Source: Cyanophora paradoxa
Taxonomy: Eukaryota > Glaucocystophyceae > Cyanophorales > Cyanophoraceae
Reading direction: 5' to 3'
Length of the DNA stretch: 64,000 nt
Assembly (NCBI GenBank): GCA_004431415.1
Contig: QPMI01000477.1
Location: forward strand, 496,001 to 560,000
Below the pieces are notes generated by a model. The model saw nothing but the letters and a program-made list of their open reading frames with translations, had not been told where the DNA came from and did no database searches. Below, piece after piece: positions 13,601 to 23,800 of the stretch. The position numbers and the translations under genes are program-made. Numbering within the stretch: the stretch's first letter is position 1; every line of letters starts with the position of its first letter.

Positions 13601-16600
13601 TTCGACGCGAAATCGACGGCGTTGACTGCCGCCGGAGACACAGGGGCGGCAGCAGCGCGGGCTCCGCCGAACTGGCACCACAGCTGGCCCTGCTCCTGCC
13701 GCGCCGCCAGGCCCGCGCCCGCTGCCACCACGAACGGACTGCTGCTCAGTGCGAGACCATTCGAAATCGGTCTGCTCGCGTGCCAAACCAGGCCGGCGCC
13801 GAGCGCTGTCGAGGCCGGTCCTGCGTGCAGAAAATATCGGATATGTAATCGCAACAAAAATCTCGAACTGCATTCTGCCCACCTGCAGCTGGGGATTGAA
13901 GAGGGAGGTGCGAAAACAAGAAGTCTCCGCCAGTCAGGCCGATCTCGACGTGCAGTGTGGAGAATGTTTCGGCACGAAATTCGGGAAGAAAGGCCGAGTA
14001 CACGGGAGCTCGCGTTGTCGAAGCTTGAGAGGGGCGGAGGGAGAAGGCGAGACGCCTGCCAACGCGCGCCTGCAGGGGAATTGTACTTTCTGGACTCGAG
14101 TCGGAGGAGAGAATTGCAACAGAGAGGACGCTGGCGTCTGCAGAAGGATGTAGCGAAATAGAATACGACACGAATACAGGAGTATCTGCGAGCGAGATCA
14201 CATCGCTTGGGAACGTACTCGCTTCTAATTTGATGATCAGGAGAGACGCCAAGCGCACCTACAAGAGACGCGACGGATGAGGGCCCGACAGTCGCTCCGC
14301 CGACGAGGAGGGCAGACGCAGGTTCGGTCCCTGTCTGATGCGGCGGCTCGCATAAGGCGACCGAAGTGCTGAGAGTGCGGCCAGCGGCCCAGTAGCGCGA
14401 CGCTGGGACCGCCCCGGGCACGCCGGCGCCAAGCCAGCAATATAGAGCTCGACCAAAAACATCAAGGTCCGATCCAAAAATGGAGACGATGCCGAAACCG
14501 TTTCTTACTGGGTGCATGGGGCTGGTCGCGAGAACAGCGCCGCGCTCTGTGTTGAGCGATCGGCCGATGCGCAAGAATATTTAATTTAGACCCACGAGTG
14601 TCGCGCACGGGGCACGTTGACGATCGGGAGGTCGACGAAGCGGGACGCGAATGCGGGGGAGAATGGCTCCTGCACCAGAATGGCCGCAAAGCCGTCGGGG
14701 GCCGCGCTCGAAACGTGGCCCCGCAGGCCGCAGCCGCCGTCGACCCACGAGGCGGCCGAGACTTCGCCGAGGCCGCTCACGAACGAGGGCGGGGGCTGCC
14801 CCGCCGCCGGCTCAACGCACGAGGGGGTCTCGCCCCTCCGCCGCGGCTCCCGTCGGACCGCAAGGCGGATGGGGACCTCGCCCGTGGCGCTCCTGAACTG
14901 CGCGTCGTGCCCTTGGACGCGCAGCGCGTCTGCGGAAATATTACATAGCATATAATTGGAAGCGTGGCGAGCATATGCATATAGAAGCGCATATATATGA
15001 GGGCCATCAATGGGCCAAACATTGCATATATATTAAATATTACAAGCAATTCTAGAAGCGTGGCGCCGGCGAGCATATAATTAGAGACGAGGCGGACCCA
15101 GGTACGTGAGGGAAAAGGGGCCCGAGTCGAAGCGCGCCCCGTCAAGGCTGATGTCGACTTGGATGGCCGAGCCCGCTGCTCCCCTCCACGGCGGCGTCGA
15201 GCACCAGAGCCCCCCCGCTCCATCGGCCTGTGTCCGTGCAAGAACCGCGCCGCCAAAGCGGCACCAGCCAGCCGCAGCGGAGGATGCAAACTCATCGCTT
15301 TTGTCGGGGGGAGCGTTAACATTAACGCGAGTAATCGTGAGGCGGGCACCACCCCGCGGCCCGCTGATTGCCGCAGTTGGCGAGGAGGGGGAGAGTTGAA
15401 AAAGTTCGAAAGCTGCCGTGTGCATAAGTCAGTTCAAATGAGCAAATAATTGCGCAGGATGGAAATTAAGAGAAGAGGGGATGGGCATGGATAAATCATT
15501 GAATGGAAGCAGTGGCACAGTGCACCGTGGAGGAGGAAGGGGGCTCGGACAAGGGCGAGGGGCGCGGAGGGCAGGCTGGGGGTGACGCGGGTGCAGGCGG
15601 AGCAGCCGCAGGTCAGGTTCGCTGGAGGCGCCGTCGTCGCGTTGCACTCGCCGGAGGCCGTGCAGCCGCGGAGGGGCGCGGCGGCCGGTTCGTCCGCCGC
15701 GCCGGCGCCCAGCAGCGCGACGGAGGCGGGCACCGGCCCGCCGCCCGGCTCCACGTCCTCCGCGGGAACGTGGAGCTCGCAGAGCGCGAGGCCGGTCGAA
15801 ATGACCCGCGCGCGGGACGCGCCGCGCCCGCTCGCGCCGACGCCGGCGCCCGAGAAGACGCACACGGCCCCCTCGCCGAGGAAATTGAGGAAATTCGCCC
15901 CAGACGCCGAGAGGAGGCCGCCCGGGGTCGACGCGGGCGGCCAGGCGCTGACCGCCGAGGCGGAGACGTACGCCTGGAAGCGGATTGGCTCCACGCCGCG
16001 GTACGCGTACGGATCCAGCTCGTACTCGAACGGCCCCTGGAAACTCCCGTTGGCGTACCCAGCCTCAATGAAGGCGGTCTGGCGTGGGAAAATTGAGAGG
16101 TTTAATATTGGGGCTTTTAAAGGAGGCGGAGGCGGAACATTGAAGTACCACATTGTAGAGGCGGAACTCGCTGGGCGAGGGCGACGCCGCCTCGTGCGCC
16201 CCCTGCAGGACGCGAAACTCGCTGAACCCCTCGGGAAGCTGCGGGGATGTGCAGAGCAGCGCGTTGGGAGAGACCACGGCCGCAGCCACGCTGATCCCGC
16301 CAAAGGAGCAGACAACCCCAAGGCTCGCGTCGAAATTCGCGCCATACACTGCGGATTGATGCAAAATCAAATGAAAATACAGCAGAAATATCTTAGCCGC
16401 ACTGAGCACCCGCGGGCGCGCACCAGTTACTTGCGTGCCGCCCTCGACTGGGCCCTCGGTTGGCCAGATCGATGCGACCGCTGGGCACGCTGCGAGACCC
16501 AATCGCGACGCGCACCAGACGGCGCTGACGTCTGGCACGGATGCAAAGCTTGCCCGCGCCAGGGCGGGACATTTCAACGCAACCAGGCCTAGGGCAAGAA

Positions 16601-16688
16601 AAGCAAGGGTCTCCAGAAAGACGGTCACATTAGCAAGAGCCTCCAGATCAACTCGCCCGCAGCCGGTTAACGTTCCAGCGGGGCCCAT
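1..16688 (-). CDS. Giant multi-exon TIG/IPT-type surface protein, 3' end outside the window
   Basis: The gene starts at ATG 16688 and runs leftwards out of the window. The first residues carry a hydrophobic stretch (FLETLAFLALGLVAL) suited to a signal peptide, followed by a textbook TIG start (PTEGPVEGG then TVYGANF across the first intron). Later exons hold further TIG-like pieces such as VEPAVGLPFSLVGVHGASF, so the product is predicted to be a secreted or surface ectodomain of immunoglobulin-fold modules. Unique exons E1-E7 (16688-13883) give about 750 residues. They lead into cassette exons A-H, repeated: first copy A 13820-13197, B 13139-12663, C 12605-11382, D 11309-10992, E 10918-9893, F 9846-9013, G 8954-8238, H 8142-7762; the second copy spans 7693-1647; the third has A 1578-955, B 897-421 and part of C. 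At least about 4,960 residues lie in the window. All cassette junctions are phase-consistent with GT-AG introns. Function is inferred from fold only. Confidence 0.8.
1601..7715 (-). repeat. Intragenic cassette copy 2 (6,115 bp, exons A-H)
   Basis: Second complete copy: A 7693-7070, B 7012-6536, C 6478-5255, D 5182-4871, E 4797-3772, F 3725-2892, G 2833-2123, H 2027-1647. The exons total 5,589 nt (1,863 codons). It is 12 bp shorter than copy 1 because it lacks the two 6-bp exon insertions. Splice sites and phases match copy 1 at every junction. Apart from those two insertions the copies align without length change, including through introns. Confidence 0.9.
7716..13842 (-). repeat. Intragenic cassette copy 1 (6,127 bp, exons A-H)
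   Basis: First complete copy in gene order. Its eight exons total 5,601 nt, exactly 1,867 codons, and it enters and leaves in the same splice phase (phase 1), so tandem copying keeps the frame. Compared with the next copy it differs by scattered single-base changes and two 6-bp insertions, both inside exons and in frame: one in exon G near 8931 and one in exon D near 11031. Exons and introns are about equally conserved between copies, which points to recent duplication or ongoing gene conversion rather than protein-level selection alone. The upstream edge is in the intron before exon A, where similarity fades at about 13840-13880. Confidence 0.9.
13843..16688 (-). other. Unique N-terminal exons E1-E7 of the giant TIG gene
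   Basis: Exon boundaries read from splice sites and phase: E1 16688-16424, E2 16348-16149, E3 from 16078, E4 15412-15098, E5 14929-14592, E6 14544-14259, E7 14224-13883. Introns are about 35-170 nt. E1/E2 encode the first TIG module. E4 holds a second (motif SGPRGGARLTI), and E6 a third (FGIVSIFGSDLD). The E3 donor is unresolved: a GT at 15586 would put E4 out of frame, whereas a GC donor a few bases downstream fits. E7 (ending LHVEIGLTGGDFL) is a diverged relative of cassette exon H (ending LLEIGLAGEEFV), so the cassette array grew from a pre-existing exon of this type. Confidence 0.65.
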
Positions 16689-17549
16689 AGGCCTGCGCCG
16701 TGTGAATGTTGTTAGATACGCAACTAGCTAAATATAATCTATAATGAGCAGTAATCTGAGGCCAGCTGGGGCGTCTGCAGTGCGTTGCCCGGGGCCCGGC
16801 TCGAGGAGAGCTCACCAGCTGCAGGCGACGCGCCGATTACGCATACATGCATATGCACGCGCGCTCACATGCGCTTGCGCCGCGCCTCCGTGCGCTTGTG
16901 CATGTCGACAGGACATGTGCTCAAGCTTCTGCAGCTGGCGCGTAGCAGTGGCTACGCAGCTGCAGTGCATGCGCATATGCATGCGGCGCCGACGCCGACG
17001 CCCCCGCGGCCGTCCGCTGCCACCATAGCTAGCTCCCGCGCTGATCATGAGCGCGTGCGCGCCTAGGCCTGCAGCTGGCGCGCGCGCGCGCGCCGGTCGT
17101 GCCGGCAGTGCGGGCGACCGTCGGACGCTCAGCGGCTCGCCAAGGAACTCAAATGTATGGTTTGTCGACAGCATATATATGCATATGCATGTTGCCGGCG
17201 CGCTGCTGCCGCTGTCGCAATCCAGCTGACGGCAGCCTGACGCTGCAGGTCAACGCGCGCGCGCGTACCGCAGTACTGTATACGTAGGACCGTCGCACGT
17301 TCTTCTAGCATGCACTACTATGCAGATCTAGACCCGGCCTACTAGGCTACGCCGCTGCGGCGACGGCTGCCTACCGTAGTACTACAGTGCCTAGTAGCGG
17401 CCGTACTACGGCGTAGCCTCGTTAGCCAGAGTCGTAGCCTCGTAGGGGTGCCCGGCCGCAGCGAGCATCGGACCCGGGATGCGCACGCGTCCGACGGACC
17501 GGGCCGCGCGCGGGCGACGGTCCGACGGTCGCCGGGCCGGCGCCGGCGG

Positions 17550-17725
17550 CCTGCTGGCAGGCTGCTGCACAGCCTGCACTGTCTGCACTGTGCACAGCCT
17601 GCACTGCAGTCTAGATCTGCACTGCAGTCTGCAGGCTGCACTCGCGATCGATCGCACGCTGCAGCCTGCACTGCTGGCCCTGCAGGGGCCAGCAGCAGGG
17701 CCATGCAGTGCAGGCTGCCGCGCGC
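17550..17725. repeat. Imperfect CTGCACTG/CAGTGCAG short-repeat cluster
   Basis: Within this stretch CTGCACTG, CTGCAG and GTGCAG words recur at irregular 10-20 bp spacing and form overlapping inverted repeats. It looks like locally expanded palindromic simple sequence rather than a gene; related CAGCTGCAG-rich sequence occurs again near 50430-50490. Confidence 0.55.
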
Positions 17726-18786
17726 AGTGCAGCTGAGCGCAGTGAGCGGTACCGTAGTACGTGTACCGTGTACGCAATGACTACGCATGCGCATCCGACG
17801 ATGATCCGTGGCGTACGCGTACGCCAATGTACCCTGGGCCCCCGGCCCGGTCATGAGTTCGGAGTCTTCAAGGCTTCGGACTTGAGTGTTCTACATATAC
17901 CGTGCCACGGTGTAACACTAAATATTAAGGTACTCACTTTATTATGTCATCGCCAAATTATAATTATGTCGCCTCGGACGGGACATAACGACATAATTTG
18001 GTTCCGTCATAGACTCATAGTAGGGCACGCTCAGTGGTACCCCACCACTGGGCCAGATTTGCTGTCCCATACAAGCCTGAAAAGTTCATGACGACATAAT
18101 TTGCAATTGGGGATGTCATATTTCGCAGAGAAGGGTCGGTTTTTAACACGACATAAATTTGACCGTCCGACGGTCATATTATTGTGTTTTACGCCGTGAC
18201 GGTGCGCGCGCGGTCCGCGGCGCAGCCGGCCGGCGCCGGCGGGCCGGCCGCGGGCGGCGCAGGCCGCGCAGCGGACCGACGCCGACTCGTCGCCGAGCGG
18301 CGGAAAGCGGACCGCCAACTTGGCAACTTGTCAATTCAAGTGACTCAGTGAATCGATCGCCGCGCAGATGAAATATTTGCAATTATCCAATGGAAACTAC
18401 CGAACCGGTACGGAACCCACCGTACGCGATACCCACGGCGATGCGGGCGATCGCGATCGGTCGGAGCCCCACGATTGTTCTTATTGTTTTTCCCTTGCAA
18501 CATGCTCGAGTTTCGAGCGTTTCATGCGACTAAAAAAGTTTGTCCGGAAGCTTGAGGCTGTGAATCCCTAAGCCTGTGATCCGGCAGTGGACCGGCACTG
18601 GACCGGCAGGGAATCCTTAAGCGCGGGCCTGCTAGCGTTATAGCGCTGCGCGCGCGCGCATGCGCGGCTACTAGGCTAGCTTAAGCCTTAAGGTTTCCTC
18701 GCTAGCTTGACTCCGTTCCGAAGAATCCGAACAAGTTCGACTCGAGCTCCCGGAGTCCTCACTCGGAGGAGGGCCTAGCGAATTAC

Positions 18787-18865
18787 TACTGTAAAACGAG
18801 AAATGTCCGGCAGAACTTAATATTCGGCGCTATTCGGCATAGCCTCACGGCGCCGAATATTTGAG
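18787..18865 (+). repeat. Deleted copy of the TACTGTAAAACGAG terminal-repeat element
   Basis: About 80 bp beginning TACTGTAAAACGAG match the left end of the element at 27189-28061 for roughly 50 bases. They then join a second block (CATAGCCTC followed by GCCGAATATTTGA) that in the full element lies about 670 bp further in, near 27860-27890. It is best read as an internally deleted, one-ended relic of the same family. Confidence 0.65.
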
Positions 18866-20834
18866 TGACCACATACTATAGCTATGATATTCTTCCTCTT
18901 CTTCCTTATCTTTAATTTGGATTTCGCTCCTCGTCGTTCTAGTGTGACTCAGTGACTAGTTCTGCTGTGTCGATGCCCTAGGCCTTGAGCTCTTCTACTA
19001 CTTCCGAAGTTCTCCTCGTGCTCGTTCTCTCAGAGTCTTATCTTTTGCGTTCTTATGATCGTGTCCCTGCTCGTGATCCTTCTTGATTATATATGTGATT
19101 TGTGATAGTCTGCTGGCGCTGTATCCGATGATCTTTGAATTTTTTTGTGATTTGTTAAAACGTTATCCTTAATAGGGGGTTCGCGACCGGGCCGTTCGCC
19201 CACCGTAGTCTCTCAAAAAAAAACGTATACCTAATCTTATTCCTTATCTTTTGGGTGCTCGTTTTTTGCTTGTTGATTTTTTATGTTTTGTCTTATTTGC
19301 TTTGTCTTTCCGTACTACGGTAGCCTAGTAGGTATTAACGGCCACACGATTCACACCATCGACTGTCATCTCACTGAGTCATGTACATGTGCGCCCCGGC
19401 AGCCGATGTCCAGATATTTAAATTTACACGGTGCTAGACTTGCAGCTAGCTATAGAGTTAGCAGCTAGACTCCAGCAGTACTACGGTAGCACAGATGTCT
19501 AGATCTTTACACGCCCGGGCTGCCCAATTTCGACTTATAATTATTTTACTGACCATCATGGCCGGGCATGGGCAGCTGCCGACAACAAGCTTAAGTACTG
19601 CCGCTCATTCAAATTCATGATCACTATCCGGGGCAGCGCTAGCCTGGCAGTGTTACAGTGTGCACGCGCATTTTTATTCGCGTCATGATCAAATTACTCA
19701 GAGAGCGCATGCGCAGCTTGAATGTACTATAGCTACGGCATGATCATGATCATATCATAAGTATCGCTTGCTTCTTTCAAGTTTAATTTCCACTGTACAT
19801 GCATGTACTCGTACGAGATCTCGCGTCCACAGCCTCTTCCGCAGCCTCGAGCTCGAGCTCTTCCGGGATCCGTGCACGTGTCCACAAGCTGGAAGCGACG
19901 TGTCCGAGGGACCACTGCAGCCCGGCCCGGACCACGGGCCGGGCCCCCCGGGCTCTAGATCTGGCCTGGGCATGCCGCCCGGCGGCCAGCAGCATGCAGG
20001 TCTTCTTCGTTTTCTATGTCGACGCTTCGAGGTCGGCCGATGGTGCGCATTACCGTGCCATTACTAAGTTACGAGCTCGTCGGGCAGGCCTATAGCTAGG
20101 GCGTCGAATGGGCCGCCGCCGGCCGGCCGCGGCGCCGCCCGGCCATCGCCGCCGCCACGTGCACGCGCGAAAGCGACACCGCCGGCCGGGGGCTGCGCAT
20201 GCGGACAAGATCTAAATATAATTATATAAGATTTTACGCAAGCTTGCGCAGCGAGTCTGAGCCTCGGAGAAGCGCTGGCCGCGGGCACCGGCGGCAGACG
20301 CACCTGCGCACCTGCAGCTGCGCGCGCACGCGGCCGCGGCGCTAGCTATAGCCGCGCTCGACGTTGACTACTCTAGATCTAGCGCTAGCGCTGCGCATGC
20401 GCATGCGGCCGCGCTCGACGACGACGCGCCCGCAGAGCTGAGCCATCTTCTGCTGCCTTAGCTTGAGCGAAGGTTCATGGTCACGTGCACGCATGCGAAG
20501 AGACACCCGCGGTTGAAGATGCGGCCGCGCGCGCGCGCACGCTCTCCGTACGCTCGCGCGCCATCGATATCTATAGATCTCGAGAGCGCTCCAAGCTTGT
20601 GAACCGCACTCTCTGCGCGTCCCGCGGCCGCGGCGCGTCGACGTCGACTCGGACGTCGACGTCGACGTCCCGCGCGCGGCCGCGTTGGCGCGTACTCCGA
20701 CCGCGGGTGTTCCCGCGCTTATCTGCTCACCCGCTGATTGATGCGCTCTCATATTCGTGTTTTCTGCGCCTCGGAATGCGAGCTGTGCGAGTTCAGCGTC
20801 GAATAGCGGCGCAGACCGGGGTACAGGCGCAGAT

Positions 20835-23800
20835 ATGCGTCGGGCGTCTTTGTGGCCCTGGGCGGCGCGGGCGCACCCGCTCGCTAGCTGGAGAGCCCTC
20901 CGCTTGCTCGCGACGGCGGGCCGCACCCCGGCAGCGAGCACCTGGCTCGCCGCTCCTTCGAAACGGGCGCTGACAGGAGCGCCGCTTCGGGCCCCGCCAT
21001 CGCTGCAGATTGCGCGTACGTTCGCGACGCGAGTGTCCCCGAAGCGGCGTGGACTGCAGCCAGCATCGCGCGAGAGCGACGACGATGTCCAGCAGCCAGC
21101 AGCGACCGAGCGCGTGGACTCGGTTGTGGAAGCTGCAGCGATCGCGGGAGCGGCAAAGAAGCGCGGCAGGCCGAGGAAGGTGGAGCTGCAGCCGTCGTCA
21201 GGCGCCCACGCAGCGGCGAACAGCGGGCACAGCGGCTCCGCGGCGAACGCGGGCGATGCCGCCGTCAACGAAGTATTCAATGGCTCGGCTGCACCCTCGC
21301 GCGGCCGCGGCCGACCACGAAAGCCGCCGGAAGCTGCAGCAGCTAGGGGATTCGAAGCTGCAGCAGCTGCGGGATTCGAATCTGCGGGCGCAGCTAGCCG
21401 CGGCCGAGGCCGCCCGCGCAAGCGGCCATCAGCGCCCGAATCTGAGGTTGAATCCGAGCCCTTCCCTGCGCCGACGGCGCCGGCGCCCCCTGCCCGCGAG
21501 GCGCCTGCCGCCCCCCTCGGCCGCGGCCGCCCCCGGAAGCCACGGGAAGGGGAGGGCGCTGACGCGGCGGAATCGGCGCAGGAGGCCGCAGCGGAGACCT
21601 TGCCAGCAGCGGCAGCGCCTCGCGGCCGCGCCCGCCCGCGGAAGCCGAAGCCGCCGGCGGAGGCGGAGGCGCCGGCGCCGCCCGCGGCGCCGTCCCCGGC
21701 GACGGGCATTGTCCGGCGGCGCTTTACGCTCCCGAAGGGCGCGGCGGCGGTCGTCGCGGCTCAGCCGGGCGCGCGCGAGTCGCCCGCGCTCGGAACCCCC
21801 GGCGCGGCGGCCGCGGGGCCGGAGGCGCCGCCCGGACCCGAACCCGGGCCCGGACCCGAAGACGAGGCGACGTCTGCCGCGACGAAGGCCCTCGCGCGCT
21901 CCCTGCAGCAGGTGCGCCGCCCGCCCCGCCCCGCCCGCGGGCCCCGCCCCGCCCGCCCCGCCCGGCGCCTCGCCGCTCGCCCCGACGCGGCGCGGCGCGG
22001 CGCCGGCAGTGGCTGCACATCTTCTCCCACCGGAGCGAGGCGGCCCGGGAGGCCGCGCTCGCCTTCGGGGCCGGCGCCGACACCTTCCAGATCGTGCGCG
22101 GCCGCGTCGCGCCCTTCCTCCTCGTCTTCGCTCTTCCCTTAACCGCTCTTCTTCCCTTAGGCGGCCCGGCGGCTCGAGCGGTACCTCTTGGACGGCCTCC
22201 ACAACCGCGCCGGCCGGCCGGCCCTCGCCGCCCTCGAGTCCACCGTGCAGGCCCGCGCGCGTGGACCCGCACCCCCCTCGGCCCCTCGCCTGAGCCCGCC
22301 TCATCTGACTCCGAGCGCTCAGAATCACCTGAGGCAGAAGCCGGAGGACCCCCACGCGCGGGTCTTCCTCGACCCGCACCGTACCCGGCGCGCACCTCCC
22401 TCCCCCCCCCCGTTTCTCTCCTTCATCTGAGTCCGGATCCGGCCGCTCAGATCTGAGCTGCCGCACGAGACGGTGGGAGGCCTGGCGTCCGCCCTCGCCG
22501 CCCTCCGCCCCGGGTACGCAATCGAGCAGCACCCCGTCCACCTCCACCCCACCCCTCGCCCTTCCCTTCGCTTCACCCCACTCCCTCGGCCCGTGCAGGT
22601 CGGCGGGGGCGGAGCGGCGCGCGGTCCAGCTGCTCTTCCCCTACTTCTGCGAGGTCCCCGCCGCCTCCCGCCCCCCGCCCCCAGCGCCCTCTCCTTGCTA
22701 GGCCGGAGCTGCTAGGCCAGAGGGGACACAGCCCGCCCGCCTCTCGCCGCCCATCGCCGCCCGCTCCGTTCTCCTCCTCCCCCCCCCCCCCCCCCCCCCC
22801 CCGCCCTTCCCTCCGTCGCCCCTCCCATCCAATCCGCCCCTCCTCGCCTTCTCCGCGCGACCCGATCCGACACGACTCCGCTCAGGTCGCGCTGGCGGCG
22901 CGGGGGGCGGCCGTGGAGGCATTCCGCGTCCTGCGCGAGGCCGCCGACCTCCGCCAGGTGCCCCCCCGTACCCCTCCCCCTTCCCTTCCCCCCTCCTTAT
23001 CCGGAGGCGGCAGCCGCACACATGGTACCCGGCGGCGCGGGAGCTTCGCCGCAGGATCATCTACCACGCGGGGTGCGCCACCCCCGCCCCGAGCCCCCTT
23101 AGCTGCTCGAGCGGAGCCGCTCCCACCATACCTCCTCCCGCCCAGACCCCCGCCCCGCCCCGCCCCGCCCCGCCCAGACCAGCTCTCAGGCCCCGCCCCC
23201 CCCCCAACTCTTCTCTCACCTTGGCGCAGGCCGACGAACAGCGGGAAGACGCGCGCGGCGCTGGAGGCCCTCAAGCGCGCCGAGTCCGGAGTCTACTGCG
23301 GGCCCCTCCGCCTCCTCGCCCGCCAGGCCCGCCCCTGCGCTCCGTTCCTTTCTTACGCTACGCTACGCTTTGTTTGGGTCTGAGGGTTGCATCATCGTAT
23401 CAGATCCACGAGCAGCTCAACGGCGACGGCGTCATCTGCGACCTCCTCACGTACCTCCTCCCCCGCATTCCTCTACCCCTCCCCAGCTTAGGGCTGCGAC
23501 GCAGGGGCCAGGAGCGCGTAGAGGTCCCGGGGGCAACCCACGTGAGCCCTTAACCCCCTCCTTCCCCCCCCCCCCCCCCCCCCCGCCCCGCCGCCGGGCC
23601 CCAGACCTGACTCCACCCCTTCCCCCCCCCCCCCCCCCCTCCCGGCCGCCCCTCCCTTCCCCCTTCCCGCTCCCAGATCGCGTGCACGGTGGAGATGGTC
23701 AGGTCTGTACCCTGTACCCGCCCCTCCTCTACCCCCGCGACCCCCCCCCCCCTCTCGCCCTCTCACTCTCCCCCCTCCCCCAGCACTTCGACCGTGTACG

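Larger units (their letters stand above)
16689..20834. other. Intergenic region between two divergent genes, palindrome-rich
   Basis: About 4.1 kb separates the start of the TIG gene (minus) from the start of the helicase gene (plus), so it should hold both promoters, but I recognise no defined promoter element. It is rich in short self-complementary words (TGCATATGCATGC, GCGCGCGCGC, CGTAGTACG, GAGCTCGAGCTC) and in CTGCACTG-type imperfect repeats around 17550-17720. The part from 18870 to 19300 is AT-richer with pyrimidine runs and one A9 run near 19216. No open frame here shows a convincing domain or codon-level signal. Confidence 0.6.

Noticed and set aside
17550-17725. CRISPR-like array
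   Set aside because: Repeat words are short, irregularly spaced and overlapping, without regular spacers, and the DNA is eukaryotic.
20342-21709. 455-aa minus-strand frame opposite helicase exon 1
   Set aside because: It is the antisense of the AT-hook region (RGRPRP-like words arise from the complementary repeats) and has no independent start or domain signal.
22179-22446. An additional helicase exon at about 22340-22386 (reading KPEDPHARVFLDPH)
   Set aside because: It has an AG before it and a GT after it, but no phase joins it cleanly to both neighbouring exons; left as uncertain intron sequence.
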